From NCBI GenBank assembly GCA_934486965.1, contig CAKSQP010000042.1, positions 1 to 11,299 on the forward strand: DNA of 11,299 nucleotides, in the 5' to 3' direction. The position numbers were made by a program, and so were the translations under genes. Source of the DNA: an uncultured Eubacteriales bacterium. GTDB lineage: Bacteria > Bacillota > Clostridia > Oscillospirales > UBA644. The notes beneath the pieces were generated by a model. That model saw only the letters and a program-made list of their open reading frames with translations, made no database searches and had not been told where the DNA came from. Below are positions 1-7,627 of this stretch, one piece after another (the first letter of the stretch is position 1; every line of letters starts with the position of its first letter).

Positions 1-2
1 CC

Positions 3-287
3 TGCTCGAACTATCCCGCGTGCAAAAATACCAAGTCGATAAACGTCGAAGCGGACGGTGCCTGCCCGAAATGCGGCAAAAAACTGCTCGTCAGAAAAAC
101 CAAAAAAGGAAAGACCTATTTCGGCTGTGAAGACTACAAGGGCTGCGGCTTTATGACATGGAACACCCCGACAAAGAAGACCTGCCCGAAATGCGGCTCT
201 ACCCTGTTTAAGCACACGGGAAATCTCGTCTGCGAAAAAGAGGGCTGCAGATACGAAGAGGCAATAAAGAAAAATGCTGCAAAATAA
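3..287 (+). CDS. topA: DNA topoisomerase I, C-terminal zinc-ribbon tail (partial, 5' end outside window)
   Basis: The open frame entering from the left edge encodes 94 residues of a cysteine-rich, lysine-rich tail and ends in TAA. The visible cysteines form a series of Topo_C_Zn-type zinc ribbons: a CxxxxxC pair at the edge, CPKCG about 20 residues on, a CEDYKGC pair, a second CPKCG, and a final CEKEGC pair. This is the usual C-terminal architecture of bacterial type IA topoisomerase I, which relaxes negative supercoils; the ribbons help bind the single strand and are not the catalytic part. The catalytic toprim and Tyr domains lie upstream of the window, so the assignment rests on the ribbons and on the neighbour: topA directly before trmFO is a classic Firmicutes order. 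The last 14 nt overlap the start of trmFO. No promoter is visible between the two genes. Confidence 0.87.
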   Translation, partial: CSNYPACKNTKSINVEADGACPKCGKKLLVRKTKKGKTYFGCEDYKGCGFMTWNTPTKKTCPKCGSTLFKHTGNLVCEKEGCRYEEAIKKNAAK

Positions 288-1593
288 AGAAATAAACGTT
301 ATCGGCGCGGGGCTTGCGGGCTGCGAAGCGGCTTGGCAGGCGGCAAATTCGGGAGCGAAAGTAACGCTTTACGAAATGAAACCCGAAAAAAAGACCCCCG
401 CACATAAAACCGACGGTTTTGCCGAACTTGTCTGCTCGAATTCACTGCGCGCCGAAGGGTTAAAAAATGCGATAGGTCTCTTAAAAGAGGAAATGCGCCT
501 GCTCGGTTCCGTAATTATGGAATGTGCCGACAAAACGCGCGTTCCCGCAGGCGGAGCGCTGGCGGTCGACCGCGAGGCGTTTTCCTCGCTCGTCACCGAA
601 AAAATACGTTCGCACCCGAATATCACGGTCGTGTCGGAAGAAATCGACACTCTTTCCTTCGACCGTCCGACGGTCGTTGCGACAGGCCCTCTTACTTCCG
701 ACGGTCTCGCCGAAAAAATAAAGGAATTTTTCGGAATGGACTCCCTTTACTTTTTCGACGCGGCAGCCCCGATAGTCACAGCCGAAAGCGTTGACATGAA
801 AAAGGCGTTTTTCGCCTCGCGCTACGGAAAAGGCACTGCGGACTATATAAACTGTCCGATGACGAAAGAGGAATACGACCGTTTTTACACCGAACTTATA
901 AACGCCGAGACCGCGGAACTGCACGGTTTTGAAAACGACAATATTTTCGAGGGGTGTATGCCGGTTGAAGTCATGGCGAAAAGAGGCAGAGACACTCTGC
1001 TTTTCGGACCGTTAAAACCCGTCGGACTTGAAAACCCCGAAACGGGAGAGCGTTATGAGGCGGTCGTCCAACTTCGCAAAGACAACTCCGCGTCGTCGCT
1101 TTACAATATCGTCGGATTTCAGACCCACCTCAGGTTCGGAGAGCAGAAAAGAGTTTTTTCGCTTATTCCGGGGCTTGAAAACGCGGAATTCGTCAGATAC
1201 GGCGTAATGCACCGCAACACCTTTATAAATTCGCCGAAATGTCTTACGGAGACCTACGAAACGAGAAAGCAGAAGGGGCTTTTCTTCGCGGGACAGATGA
1301 CGGGCGTCGAGGGGTATCTTGAATCGGCAGCGTCGGGACTTGTCGCGGGACTCAACGCAGTGTCGGACAAGCCTTTGGTTTTCGGCAACGAAACGGCGAC
1401 AGGCTCGCTCGCGAAATACATAAGCGACCCAAACATCGAAAAATTCCAGCCGATGAACGTAAATTTCGGGCTTTTCGCGCCGCTGCCCACACGGACCAAG
1501 AAAAAAGAAAAAAAAGAAGCGCTTTCGCAAAGGGCGCTTTCGGTAATAAGAGATATTGCAGAAAAGAGGGAAAATAATGAAGATAATCGTTGA
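274..1593 (+). CDS. trmFO: methylenetetrahydrofolate-tRNA-(uracil-5-)-methyltransferase TrmFO
   Basis: This 439-residue protein matches the family length. It makes 5-methyluridine at position 54 of the tRNA T-loop, using methylenetetrahydrofolate as carbon donor and FAD as reductant, in the cytoplasm. An N-terminal dinucleotide-binding Rossmann motif, GAGLAGCEAA, is at residues 11-20 with the acidic ribose-binding E34. The two cysteines known to matter in Bacillus TrmFO are both present: C54 in ELVCSNSLR and C228 in FEGCMPVE. The C-terminal FAD-contact segment, MTGVEGYLESAASG, is intact. The ATG at 274 is preceded by a weak GAGG about 12 nt upstream and overlaps the topA end by 14 nt, so translation is probably coupled to topA. 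The 3' end overlaps plsX by 17 nt. It differs from MnmG (GidA), a relative, by its length and by the LVCSNSLR motif. Confidence 0.96.
   Translation: MLQNKEINVIGAGLAGCEAAWQAANSGAKVTLYEMKPEKKTPAHKTDGFAELVCSNSLRAEGLKNAIGLLKEEMRLLGSVIMECADKTRVPAGGALAVDREAFSSLVTEKIRSHPNITVVSEEIDTLSFDRPTVVATGPLTSDGLAEKIKEFFGMDSLYFFDAAAPIVTAESVDMKKAFFASRYGKGTADYINCPMTKEEYDRFYTELINAETAELHGFENDNIFEGCMPVEVMAKRGRDTLLFGPLKPVGLENPETGERYEAVVQLRKDNSASSLYNIVGFQTHLRFGEQKRVFSLIPGLENAEFVRYGVMHRNTFINSPKCLTETYETRKQKGLFFAGQMTGVEGYLESAASGLVAGLNAVSDKPLVFGNETATGSLAKYISDPNIEKFQPMNVNFGLFAPLPTRTKKKEKKEALSQRALSVIRDIAEKRENNEDNR
1566..1570 (+). promoter_or_regulatory. ribosome-binding site of plsX (decides start)
   Basis: GAGGG lies 6 nt before the ATG at 1577, inside the last codons of trmFO. 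Its spacing favours 1577 over the in-frame ATG at 1556. Confidence 0.7.
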
Positions 1594-2581
1594 CGCGATG
1601 AGCGGAGACTTCGCGCCGCTTGAAATTGTCAAGGGCAGTGCGGAGGCGGTAAAGGAACTCGGCGTCGATATTTTGCTTGTCGGCGACGAAAACAAAATAA
1701 GAGAAGTTATCAAAAACGAAAACCTTTCCGAAGAACACCTCGAGATCCACCATTGCGAAAAAGTCATAACAATGGAGGACGACCCGACAAGCATTGTCAG
1801 GGCGAACAGGGATTCCTCGATGGGAACGGCTTTAACGCTCTTAAAAGAGGGAAAAGGCGACGCTGTCGTTTCGGCGGGAAACACGGGCGCTCTGCTTGCG
1901 GGCGGAACGCTTATAGTAAAGAGAATTTCGGGAGTTACCCGTGCGGCGCTTGCCCCCATTTTCCCGACAAACGGCGGAAAGACGATGATAGTCGACGCGG
2001 GAGCGAACACCGAATGCCGTCCCGAAATGCTTGAACAGTTCGCGGTCATGGGTTCGGCTTATATGGAAAACGCCGAGGGCATAAAAAACCCGAGAGTAGG
2101 GCTTGCGAATAACGGAACCGAAGAAACAAAGGGAACCGAAACGGTCGTCGCGGCGCACGCTCTTCTCAAAGAAAGAAAAGACATCAACTTTATCGGAAAC
2201 GTCGAGGGCAGAGGACTTATGCTCGGCGAATGTGACGTTTTCGTCGCGGACGGATTTGCGGGAAACCTTATATTAAAAGGCTGCGAGGGGTTCGGCGTTC
2301 TCATTATGAAAATGCTCAAGGATCTCTTCACAAGCGGTTTTCTTTCAAAGATCGCGGCGCTTCTTGTTATGAAAAACATCAAAAAATTAAAGAAGAGCCT
2401 TGACTATAAAGAAGTCGGCGGAGCGGTCCTTCTGGGACTTCAGAAGCCGGTAATAAAAGCGCACGGAAACTCCGACGCGCGAGGATTTAAGAGCGCCGTA
2501 AGGCAGGCGGTAAACTTCGCAAAAGGAGACGCAATTTCAGTAATCGAAAAGGCACTGTCAAAGGAAGAGGAGAGCAAATAA
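1577..2581 (+). CDS. plsX: phosphate acyltransferase PlsX
   Basis: The product has 334 residues, normal for PlsX. This peripheral-membrane enzyme converts acyl-ACP and phosphate to acyl-phosphate, the donor used by PlsY in the first acylation of glycerol-3-phosphate. Family hallmarks are visible: the N-terminus MKIIVDAMSGDFAP (usually MKIAVDAMGGDHAP, so two positions differ), DAVVSAGNTGALLAGG, PTNGGKTMIVDAGAN, and the C-terminal GGAVLLGLQKPVIKAHGNSD. The start at 1577 is preferred over an in-frame ATG at 1556 because it has a GAGGG ribosome-binding site 6 nt upstream and gives the conserved N-terminus directly. It overlaps trmFO by 17 nt. It lies immediately before an ACP-like gene, which fits its acyl-ACP substrate, but that neighbour lacks the prosthetic-group serine. 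Confidence 0.96.
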   Translation: MKIIVDAMSGDFAPLEIVKGSAEAVKELGVDILLVGDENKIREVIKNENLSEEHLEIHHCEKVITMEDDPTSIVRANRDSSMGTALTLLKEGKGDAVVSAGNTGALLAGGTLIVKRISGVTRAALAPIFPTNGGKTMIVDAGANTECRPEMLEQFAVMGSAYMENAEGIKNPRVGLANNGTEETKGTETVVAAHALLKERKDINFIGNVEGRGLMLGECDVFVADGFAGNLILKGCEGFGVLIMKMLKDLFTSGFLSKIAALLVMKNIKKLKKSLDYKEVGGAVLLGLQKPVIKAHGNSDARGFKSAVRQAVNFAKGDAISVIEKALSKEEESK

Positions 2582-2585
2582 CACC

Positions 2586-2822
2586 ATGGTATTCGAAAGA
2601 TTTTGTGATTTTATAGCTGATATTTTTCAGGTCGAAAAGGACACCCTTACAAGAAAGACTTCCTTTTCGGAGGATCTTGAAGCGGAAGAGGAGGACCTGC
2701 AGGAACTGCTGATGATAATTGAGGAAGAGTTCGACATCTCACTCACGATGGAAGAAATTTCGGAAATCGACACGATAGGCGAACTTTCCGACCATATCGA
2801 AAACCAGCTTTTCGGCGAATAA
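2586..2822 (+). CDS. acyl-carrier-protein-like protein lacking the phosphopantetheine serine
   Basis: This 78-residue, very acidic protein has the length, predicted helical pattern and location (plsX-x-rnc) of clostridial acyl carrier protein. It aligns without gaps to the ACP core: the FSEDL before the attachment site and the helix-II segment EEEFDI after it are retained. In ACP the segment between them contains Asp-Ser-Leu, where the serine carries 4'-phosphopantetheine. Here residues 34-36 are Glu-Glu-Glu (GAA GAG GAG at 2685-2693), so no serine or threonine is available at that place. The frame is intact on both sides and neither other frame supplies the motif, so a simple frameshift does not explain it. 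As seen, the protein should not be able to carry acyl chains by the normal chemistry. It may be a regulatory or structural ACP mimic, perhaps acting on PlsX or RNase III; that is inference. GGAGAG at 2569-2574 is the likely ribosome-binding site, 11 nt from the ATG. Confidence 0.85.
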   Translation: MVFERFCDFIADIFQVEKDTLTRKTSFSEDLEAEEEDLQELLMIIEEEFDISLTMEEISEIDTIGELSDHIENQLFGE

Positions 2823-2826
2823 AAAA

Positions 2827-3519
2827 ATGGAAAATCTTTATAAAACCGCCGGAATAGACCGGCTCGAAAACAAAATAGGATATACTTTCAAAGACAAAAA
2901 ACTTTTGGTGAACGCGCTTCTTCATTCAAGTTACGTTCACGAGCACCCGCACCTCGGAATAGGAAACAACGAACGTCTCGAATTTTTGGGAGACGCCGTG
3001 CTTTCCCTTTCCTGCGCCGAACATCTTTTCAGAACGGTAAACGAAGACGAAGGACACCTGACGCGTTTCAGGGCAAGGTTTGTCTGCGAAGAGGCGCTTT
3101 ACGGCTACGCGAAAAAAATAGATCTCGGCCATTTCATCTTTTTCGGAAAAGGGGAAAAAGAGGCGGGAATGGACAGACCCTCAACTTTGTCGGACGCGTT
3201 TGAAGCGCTTCTCGGAGCGATGTTCCTCGATTCCGACTTCGGAACGGTCAAAAAATTCATTCTCGGCTTTTTCGACAAAAACGAAGTCGACAAGACCGTA
3301 ACGGGCGACTACAAAACAAAACTTCAGGAAATAATCCAGAAAAACAAGGGAGAGCGGCTTTCCTACGAAATAGTTTCGGAAAGCGGACCCGACCACGACA
3401 AAAAATTCGTCTGCAAGGTATTCTTAAACACCAACTGCATAGGCGAGGGAGAGGGTTCGTCCAAAAAGCACGCCGAACAGATGGCGGCGAAAAAAGCCCT
3501 CGCTCTGATGGGCTTATAA
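2827..3519 (+). CDS. rnc: ribonuclease III
   Basis: The 230-residue product is a full-length RNase III, which cuts double-stranded RNA in rRNA maturation, mRNA decay and antisense regulation. The N-terminal nuclease domain has the signature NERLEFLGDAVLS at residues 48-60. The metal-binding residues corresponding to E. coli E38, E41, D45, D114 and E117 are E49, E52, D56, D123 and E126, so it should be active. A C-terminal double-stranded-RNA-binding domain (about residues 158-230) starts at DYKTKLQEIIQ and ends with the KKHAEQMAAKKAL helix. The ATG is 4 nt after the ACP-like stop with no good ribosome-binding site, so it is probably translated by coupling. The next gene starts 1 nt after its stop. 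Confidence 0.97.
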   Translation: MENLYKTAGIDRLENKIGYTFKDKKLLVNALLHSSYVHEHPHLGIGNNERLEFLGDAVLSLSCAEHLFRTVNEDEGHLTRFRARFVCEEALYGYAKKIDLGHFIFFGKGEKEAGMDRPSTLSDAFEALLGAMFLDSDFGTVKKFILGFFDKNEVDKTVTGDYKTKLQEIIQKNKGERLSYEIVSESGPDHDKKFVCKVFLNTNCIGEGEGSSKKHAEQMAAKKALALMGL

Positions 3520-3520
3520 A

Positions 3521-4516
3521 ATGGAAAAACACGCGACTATCCCCGTTTTCGTGCCGCATCTCGCCTGTCCGAACCAATGTATTTTCTGCAATCAGAAAAA
3601 AATTTCGGGAGCGAAAACGCCTCCCGAAAACATAACCCCGTTTCTTGCCGAAGCCGTTGAAAATCTCGGCGAAAAGTTTTCTTCGGTCGATATCGCCTTT
3701 TTCGGCGGCACTTTTACCTCGATCGAAGAGGACAGAATGATATCCTACCTTGAGCAGGCGAACTTCTTTCTCAAAAATTCGCCGCGGATAACGGGAATAA
3801 GGCTTTCGACCCGACCCGACGCGATCTCGGAGCATATCCTCGACATTCTGGAAAAATACGGCGTTACCGCAATCGAACTCGGCTGTCAGTCGTTTGACGA
3901 CGGCGTTCTCGAAAAGTCAAGGCGCGGACATACCGCAAAGGACACTTTTAACGCCGTTGCGATGATAAAAAACAGGAATTTCGAACTTGTCCTGCAACTT
4001 ATGCCGGGTCTTTACGGAGACACCGACGAAACAGTAAAAAAGACTTTTGAGACCGCGCTTTCTCTTAACCCCGACGGCGTTCGCATTTACCCCTGCGTGG
4101 TAATTTCCGAAACACCCCTCGAAGAACTTTACAAAAGCGGAGAATTCGTTCCGCTGACCGTCGACAAGGCGATCGAAATCTGCGCGGAGTACGTTCCGAA
4201 GTTCGAAGAAAAGGGCATAAAAATCATAAAAACGGGGCTTCACTCCTCCGACCTTTCGCAAAACGGCGGAGTTATCGCGGGACCGTACCACCCCGCGTTC
4301 GGAGAACTCGTAAGACAGAAAATTTATCTTAAAAAACTGCTTTCGGCGGTTTCGGAAAATGACGGGAACACGGTTTACGTCCCGCAGGGCGACATCTCGA
4401 AAGCCGTCGGCAACAAAAGAGCAAATCTCGTTTTTCTCGAAGAAAAAACGGGAAGGAAATTCAAAATAAAGGAAGACAGCGCCCTAAAAAAGGGAGAAAT
4501 AAGAATAGGAGACTAA
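3521..4516 (+). CDS. Elp3-like radical SAM protein without acetyltransferase domain
   Basis: This 331-residue protein is a radical S-adenosylmethionine enzyme. The cluster motif CPNQCIFC supplies C16, C20 and C23 (CX3CX2C), which would hold a [4Fe-4S] cluster. The GGTF motif near residue 66 and the following strands complete the SAM-binding barrel. The middle region, with RGHTAKDTF, LMPGLYGDT and PDGVRIYPCVV, resembles the radical SAM part of Elp3, the tRNA wobble-uridine-modifying subunit of Elongator. The GNAT acetyltransferase half of true Elp3 is absent: the protein ends shortly after the barrel. Proteins of this short kind are commonly found beside rnc in Clostridia, and their substrate is not established to my knowledge. 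Location next to RNase III and in the same run as TrmFO makes an RNA substrate plausible, but that is inference. It starts 1 nt after the rnc stop. Confidence 0.85.
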   Translation: MEKHATIPVFVPHLACPNQCIFCNQKKISGAKTPPENITPFLAEAVENLGEKFSSVDIAFFGGTFTSIEEDRMISYLEQANFFLKNSPRITGIRLSTRPDAISEHILDILEKYGVTAIELGCQSFDDGVLEKSRRGHTAKDTFNAVAMIKNRNFELVLQLMPGLYGDTDETVKKTFETALSLNPDGVRIYPCVVISETPLEELYKSGEFVPLTVDKAIEICAEYVPKFEEKGIKIIKTGLHSSDLSQNGGVIAGPYHPAFGELVRQKIYLKKLLSAVSENDGNTVYVPQGDISKAVGNKRANLVFLEEKTGRKFKIKEDSALKKGEIRIGD

Positions 4517-4518
4517 AA

Positions 4519-5091
4519 ATGACTGTATGGTTTTTGCTCGGTGTATTTTTCTCGGTATTTTCCTATCAGTATCAGTTTACGCAGTCGGTATCAGCCGATA
4601 TTCTGCCCGCTTTTGTCGGACTGCTTATCCTCTGGTATGTCGGCAGTAAACTCGAAAAAAACGGAGGCTGGTTCAAAGAGGCGTCCGTTTCGGCGTCGGT
4701 GCTGGCGTTCCTCAACTTTATAGGCTACGCCTCGGAATTCAAGGAACTTCTGCCGAAAGCAACGACCTTTGCGGACAGCGATATTTTCCGTTTTATACTC
4801 ACGGGCGTAAATTACGTCTATGAAAACGGAGCGCTCGTCTTTTCGGGGCTTACGTTCGTTGTTCTCCAGTTTTTCTGCCGCGCTCTGGGAAGCGTTGCAG
4901 AGGAAAACAAAAAACATACCGTCGCCGTTATTTTTTATATTTTTACATGGGTGTTTCTCGCCCTTGCCGTTTTCTACGCCGTCGCGGCTTTCGTCTCTCT
5001 GCCGTTCGGCGCATGGATAATAGGCTATCCGATAACCGTTGTTTTCACTGTTTTCGCGGCTGTTTTCATGAAGAAAAACGAACTTGACTGA
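4519..5091 (+). CDS. multi-pass membrane protein of unknown function
   Basis: I do not recognise this 190-residue protein. It is strongly hydrophobic, with about six likely membrane segments near residues 2-16, 28-45, 55-72, 88-124 (long, perhaps two), 134-160 and 163-186. Charged loops include KLEKNGGWFKE (about 43-53) and EENKKH (about 126-131), and it ends in a lysine-containing tail, MKKNELD. No catalytic motif, signal peptidase site or transporter signature is apparent. The ATG is supported by AGGAGA at 4507-4512, 6 nt upstream, and follows the radical SAM stop by 2 nt. It is therefore a co-transcribed real gene. It could be an accessory membrane protein or an orphan of a DUF family; no function is claimed. 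Confidence 0.75.
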   Translation: MTVWFLLGVFFSVFSYQYQFTQSVSADILPAFVGLLILWYVGSKLEKNGGWFKEASVSASVLAFLNFIGYASEFKELLPKATTFADSDIFRFILTGVNYVYENGALVFSGLTFVVLQFFCRALGSVAEENKKHTVAVIFYIFTWVFLALAVFYAVAAFVSLPFGAWIIGYPITVVFTVFAAVFMKKNELD

Positions 5092-5092
5092 C

Positions 5093-5098
5093 GGAGGA
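5093..5098 (+). promoter_or_regulatory. ribosome-binding site of the deaminase-like gene (decides start)
   Basis: GGAGGA sits 3 nt before the ATG at 5102. The frame is also open from a TTG at 5084, but that TTG lies inside the previous gene and upstream of this site, so 5102 is the better start. Confidence 0.75.
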
Positions 5099-5101
5099 AT
5101 T

Positions 5102-5599
5102 ATGGGAAATACAAGAACGGACAAAACGAACTATTATCTCGATATCGCGCAAGCGGTCTGCGAAAGGGGAACGTGCCTCCGCCGTCTTTTCGGCGCGGTC
5201 ATCGTAAAAAACGACACGATAATAAGCACGGGGTATGCGGGCGCTCCGAGAGGAAGAAAAAACTGCTGTGACATAGGCTCGTGTCTCCGTCAGGCATACA
5301 ATATTCCCGCGGGCGAACGCTACGAACTCTGCCGTTCGGTCCACGCCGAGGCAAACGCGATAATCGCGGCGTCAAGGGAAGAAATGCTCGGCTCGACCTT
5401 ATACCTTGTCGGAGTAAAATACGGAACGCACGAACTTATCGCGGGGACAACCTGTTGCTCGATGTGCAAAAGACTTGTTATAAACGCGGGAATTTCCACC
5501 GTCGTCGTAAGGGACACCCCGACGGATTACAGGGTTATCGACGTCCGGGAAGAATGGGTCGAAAACGATAAACCCGAAGAACTGACAAGCGGATATTAA
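5102..5599 (+). CDS. dCMP deaminase family zinc protein
   Basis: The 165-residue product belongs to the deoxycytidylate/cytidine deaminase fold. Such enzymes hydrolyse dCMP to dUMP, feeding thymidylate synthesis, with a catalytic zinc. Zinc ligands and the proton shuttle are visible: H81 and E83 in VHAEANAI, and C119 and C122 in the second motif. The long insert between strand 2 and HAE, with C55, C56, C61 and C77, resembles the second, structural zinc region of phage T4-type and ComEB-type dCMP deaminases. In the usual PCxxC motif the proline is replaced by cysteine (C118), giving CCSMC. The start with MGNTRTDK is chosen because of its ribosome-binding site. It follows the membrane protein by 10 nt. 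Substrate could differ (dCMP, CMP or a modified base); deaminase-fold membership is firm, the substrate is not. Confidence 0.85.
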   Translation: MGNTRTDKTNYYLDIAQAVCERGTCLRRLFGAVIVKNDTIISTGYAGAPRGRKNCCDIGSCLRQAYNIPAGERYELCRSVHAEANAIIAASREEMLGSTLYLVGVKYGTHELIAGTTCCSMCKRLVINAGISTVVVRDTPTDYRVIDVREEWVENDKPEELTSGY

Positions 5600-5608
5600 G
5601 GAGACGTT

Positions 5609-7627
5609 ATGGATTACAGAAGATTTTCAAAACACGGCATCACAGTCGAAGTCGACGAAAATACGGCGGCAATTTCCGAAATTTACAATTTCCTCGGAGG
5701 ATCGACCTTTCCCGAACCGGGTCTTTGCGGTCTTTGCGTTCTTTCGGACGAAAGCGGATATTACTGCGGCGAAAACTTCACCGTTTCTTCGTTTAACGAA
5801 ACGGAAAACGGCGTCGAAGTTTCTTTCGACACGCCTTACACCCGTTATACCGCGGCATTTTCTTACGAAGACGGCGTCTGGACGAGGGCGGACAGAATAA
5901 AAAATCTGCGAGACAAAGAGAGCAGAATTTTTTCCTGCCTTTCGCGTTTTGTAATTTCGGGCGGGAATTTTGATACCGTTATGCAGGAGGGCGGCTGGTG
6001 CGGTGAAAACGAGACCCAAGTCCGTCCGATAAGCGGAAACTTCACCCTTTCGAATAACGGCATACGCACGACGCAGGACGCACAGCCGTTTATCTGCCTT
6101 AAAGAAAAAAATCAGGGTTACGGACTTTCTTTCCACATTTTCCCCGTCGGACAGTGGAAGATTAGCGGGCTTCGCCGTTTTTCGGGACAGAAAGAAGTTT
6201 TGCTCCTCGACATGGGTCTTTGCGACGACGGACTTAACATGACGCTTTCTGCGGGCGAAGAAATTCCGCTCCCCGAGATAGTGTTTTACAGAGCCGACCC
6301 GTCGGACTGCGGTCAGGAGAAGATCCATAAATATATCCTCGGCAAAAAGACCGACGCGAAAAGAATGCCGCTTTTATATAACACATGGTTTCTCGATTTC
6401 GAAAATCTCGACCCCGAAAAACTCAAAAAACAGGTCGACGCCGCGGCAAAACTCGGTCTTGAATATTTCGTCGTCGACTCGGGTTGGTTCGGCGACAAAA
6501 CCGAGGGCTGGTACAATCAGTGCGGAAACTGGTTCGAAAACGAAAAGACGAATTTCAAGGGCAAAATGAAAGATTTTGCCGATTATGTACGCTCAAAGGG
6601 TCTTAAATTCGGACTTTGGTTCGAACCCGAAAGAGTTACGAAGTCGTCGGAATTCTATACCTCGTCTCCCGACCTTTTCATATCTCTTGACGGTTCAAAC
6701 GCCCTTTACGATTTCTCGAAAAAAGCGGCGTGCGACAAACTTTTCGACATTATAAAGAAAAATGTGGAAAAGTACGGCGTGGAATTCGTGAAATTCGACT
6801 ATAACGCGGCGCTTGCCCATGACCCGACCGGCTCGTCGTTTTACAGATATTATACCGGCTGGTATTCTTTGATGGACAGGCTCAGAAAAGAACTTCCGCA
6901 GGTATTTTTCGAATGTTGCTCAAGTGGGGGACTCCGCACCGACCTTTCGTCCCTTTTGCATTACGACAGTGTTTTCACTTCCGATATCGAACAGCCGTTC
7001 TTAAATGCAAGAATAATTGACGGCGCGTTTGAGCGTATCCCGCCGCGGTTCATGACGAAATGGCTTGCGCTGTGCGAGGTTTCGGGCGTTGCGAGAAGAT
7101 ACTATAAAAATGAGAAAACGGACGTTCGTCTGCTTTCCGCGACCGACGGAGCGTGGGATACGACCGTCGAACTGCCCGTCGAATATCTCGAAGCGTTTTC
7201 GATAATGTCGGGGCTCGGATATACAGCGGACATCGCCTCGTTCTCGGAGGAAACGGTCGGAAAACTCAAAAAAATGATAGATTTCTGGAAAGAAACAAGA
7301 CCTTTCGTCGAAAAGGCGACGCTTGTCTCCCTTACCCCGAAAAGACCTCATTCCGACAGAAAGAGCGACATTGTATGGCAACTTGCCGGAGAAAACAGAT
7401 CGCTTATCGCGGCGCTCCACATGGAAAACGGCTGTCACGGGCTTAAAGTCGTTCCGAAAAACATTGACGAAAACGCCGAATACCGCGTGGAGTACGTCGG
7501 AGCGTTCCGCACAAACGGTTTTGATAAAGGATATAATATAAGTGGGCGGGAACTTGCCGAAAACGGAATACTTTTCGCATTTCCCGACAGTCTTACAGGC
7601 AGACTTGCCGAAATCACGAAACTATAA
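5609..7627 (+). CDS. alpha-galactosidase, glycoside hydrolase family 36
   Basis: This 672-residue enzyme has the GH36 layout: an N-terminal beta-sandwich (about 1-245), a (beta/alpha)8 barrel (about 250-560) and a C-terminal beta domain. Barrel landmarks are NTW at 258-260, VVDSGWFG at 288-295 (family DDGWFG) and FGLWFEPER at 334-342. The likely nucleophile is D397 in VKFDYN, and the likely acid/base is D445 in CSSGGLRTD, matching the family patterns KWDMN and CSGGGGRFD. The family removes alpha-1,6-linked galactose from melibiose, raffinose-type sugars or galactomannan by a retaining mechanism. There is no signal peptide, so it acts inside the cell and needs an uptake system not present here. 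AAGGAG at 5598-5603 is its ribosome-binding site. The gene is the last of the run, and its stop abuts the stop of spoVG on the other strand. A related specificity such as alpha-N-acetylgalactosaminidase cannot be excluded. Confidence 0.9.
   Translation: MDYRRFSKHGITVEVDENTAAISEIYNFLGGSTFPEPGLCGLCVLSDESGYYCGENFTVSSFNETENGVEVSFDTPYTRYTAAFSYEDGVWTRADRIKNLRDKESRIFSCLSRFVISGGNFDTVMQEGGWCGENETQVRPISGNFTLSNNGIRTTQDAQPFICLKEKNQGYGLSFHIFPVGQWKISGLRRFSGQKEVLLLDMGLCDDGLNMTLSAGEEIPLPEIVFYRADPSDCGQEKIHKYILGKKTDAKRMPLLYNTWFLDFENLDPEKLKKQVDAAAKLGLEYFVVDSGWFGDKTEGWYNQCGNWFENEKTNFKGKMKDFADYVRSKGLKFGLWFEPERVTKSSEFYTSSPDLFISLDGSNALYDFSKKAACDKLFDIIKKNVEKYGVEFVKFDYNAALAHDPTGSSFYRYYTGWYSLMDRLRKELPQVFFECCSSGGLRTDLSSLLHYDSVFTSDIEQPFLNARIIDGAFERIPPRFMTKWLALCEVSGVARRYYKNEKTDVRLLSATDGAWDTTVELPVEYLEAFSIMSGLGYTADIASFSEETVGKLKKMIDFWKETRPFVEKATLVSLTPKRPHSDRKSDIVWQLAGENRSLIAALHMENGCHGLKVVPKNIDENAEYRVEYVGAFRTNGFDKGYNISGRELAENGILFAFPDSLTGRLAEITKL

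Noticed and set aside
1012..2049. 345-codon open frame on the minus strand across the trmFO/plsX junction
   Set aside because: It lies wholly opposite two confidently identified genes, has no recognisable domain, and its composition is that of a reverse-frame shadow.
2670..2705. Frameshift or sequencing error hiding a DSL motif in the ACP-like gene
   Set aside because: The other two frames read KRKRRT and SGRGGP here, and the frame is ACP-like on both sides, so one indel would not restore the motif.
5627..6328. 233-codon minus-strand open frame inside the alpha-galactosidase gene
   Set aside because: Antisense shadow of the GH36 N-terminal domain, very rich in Arg and Val, with no family resemblance.
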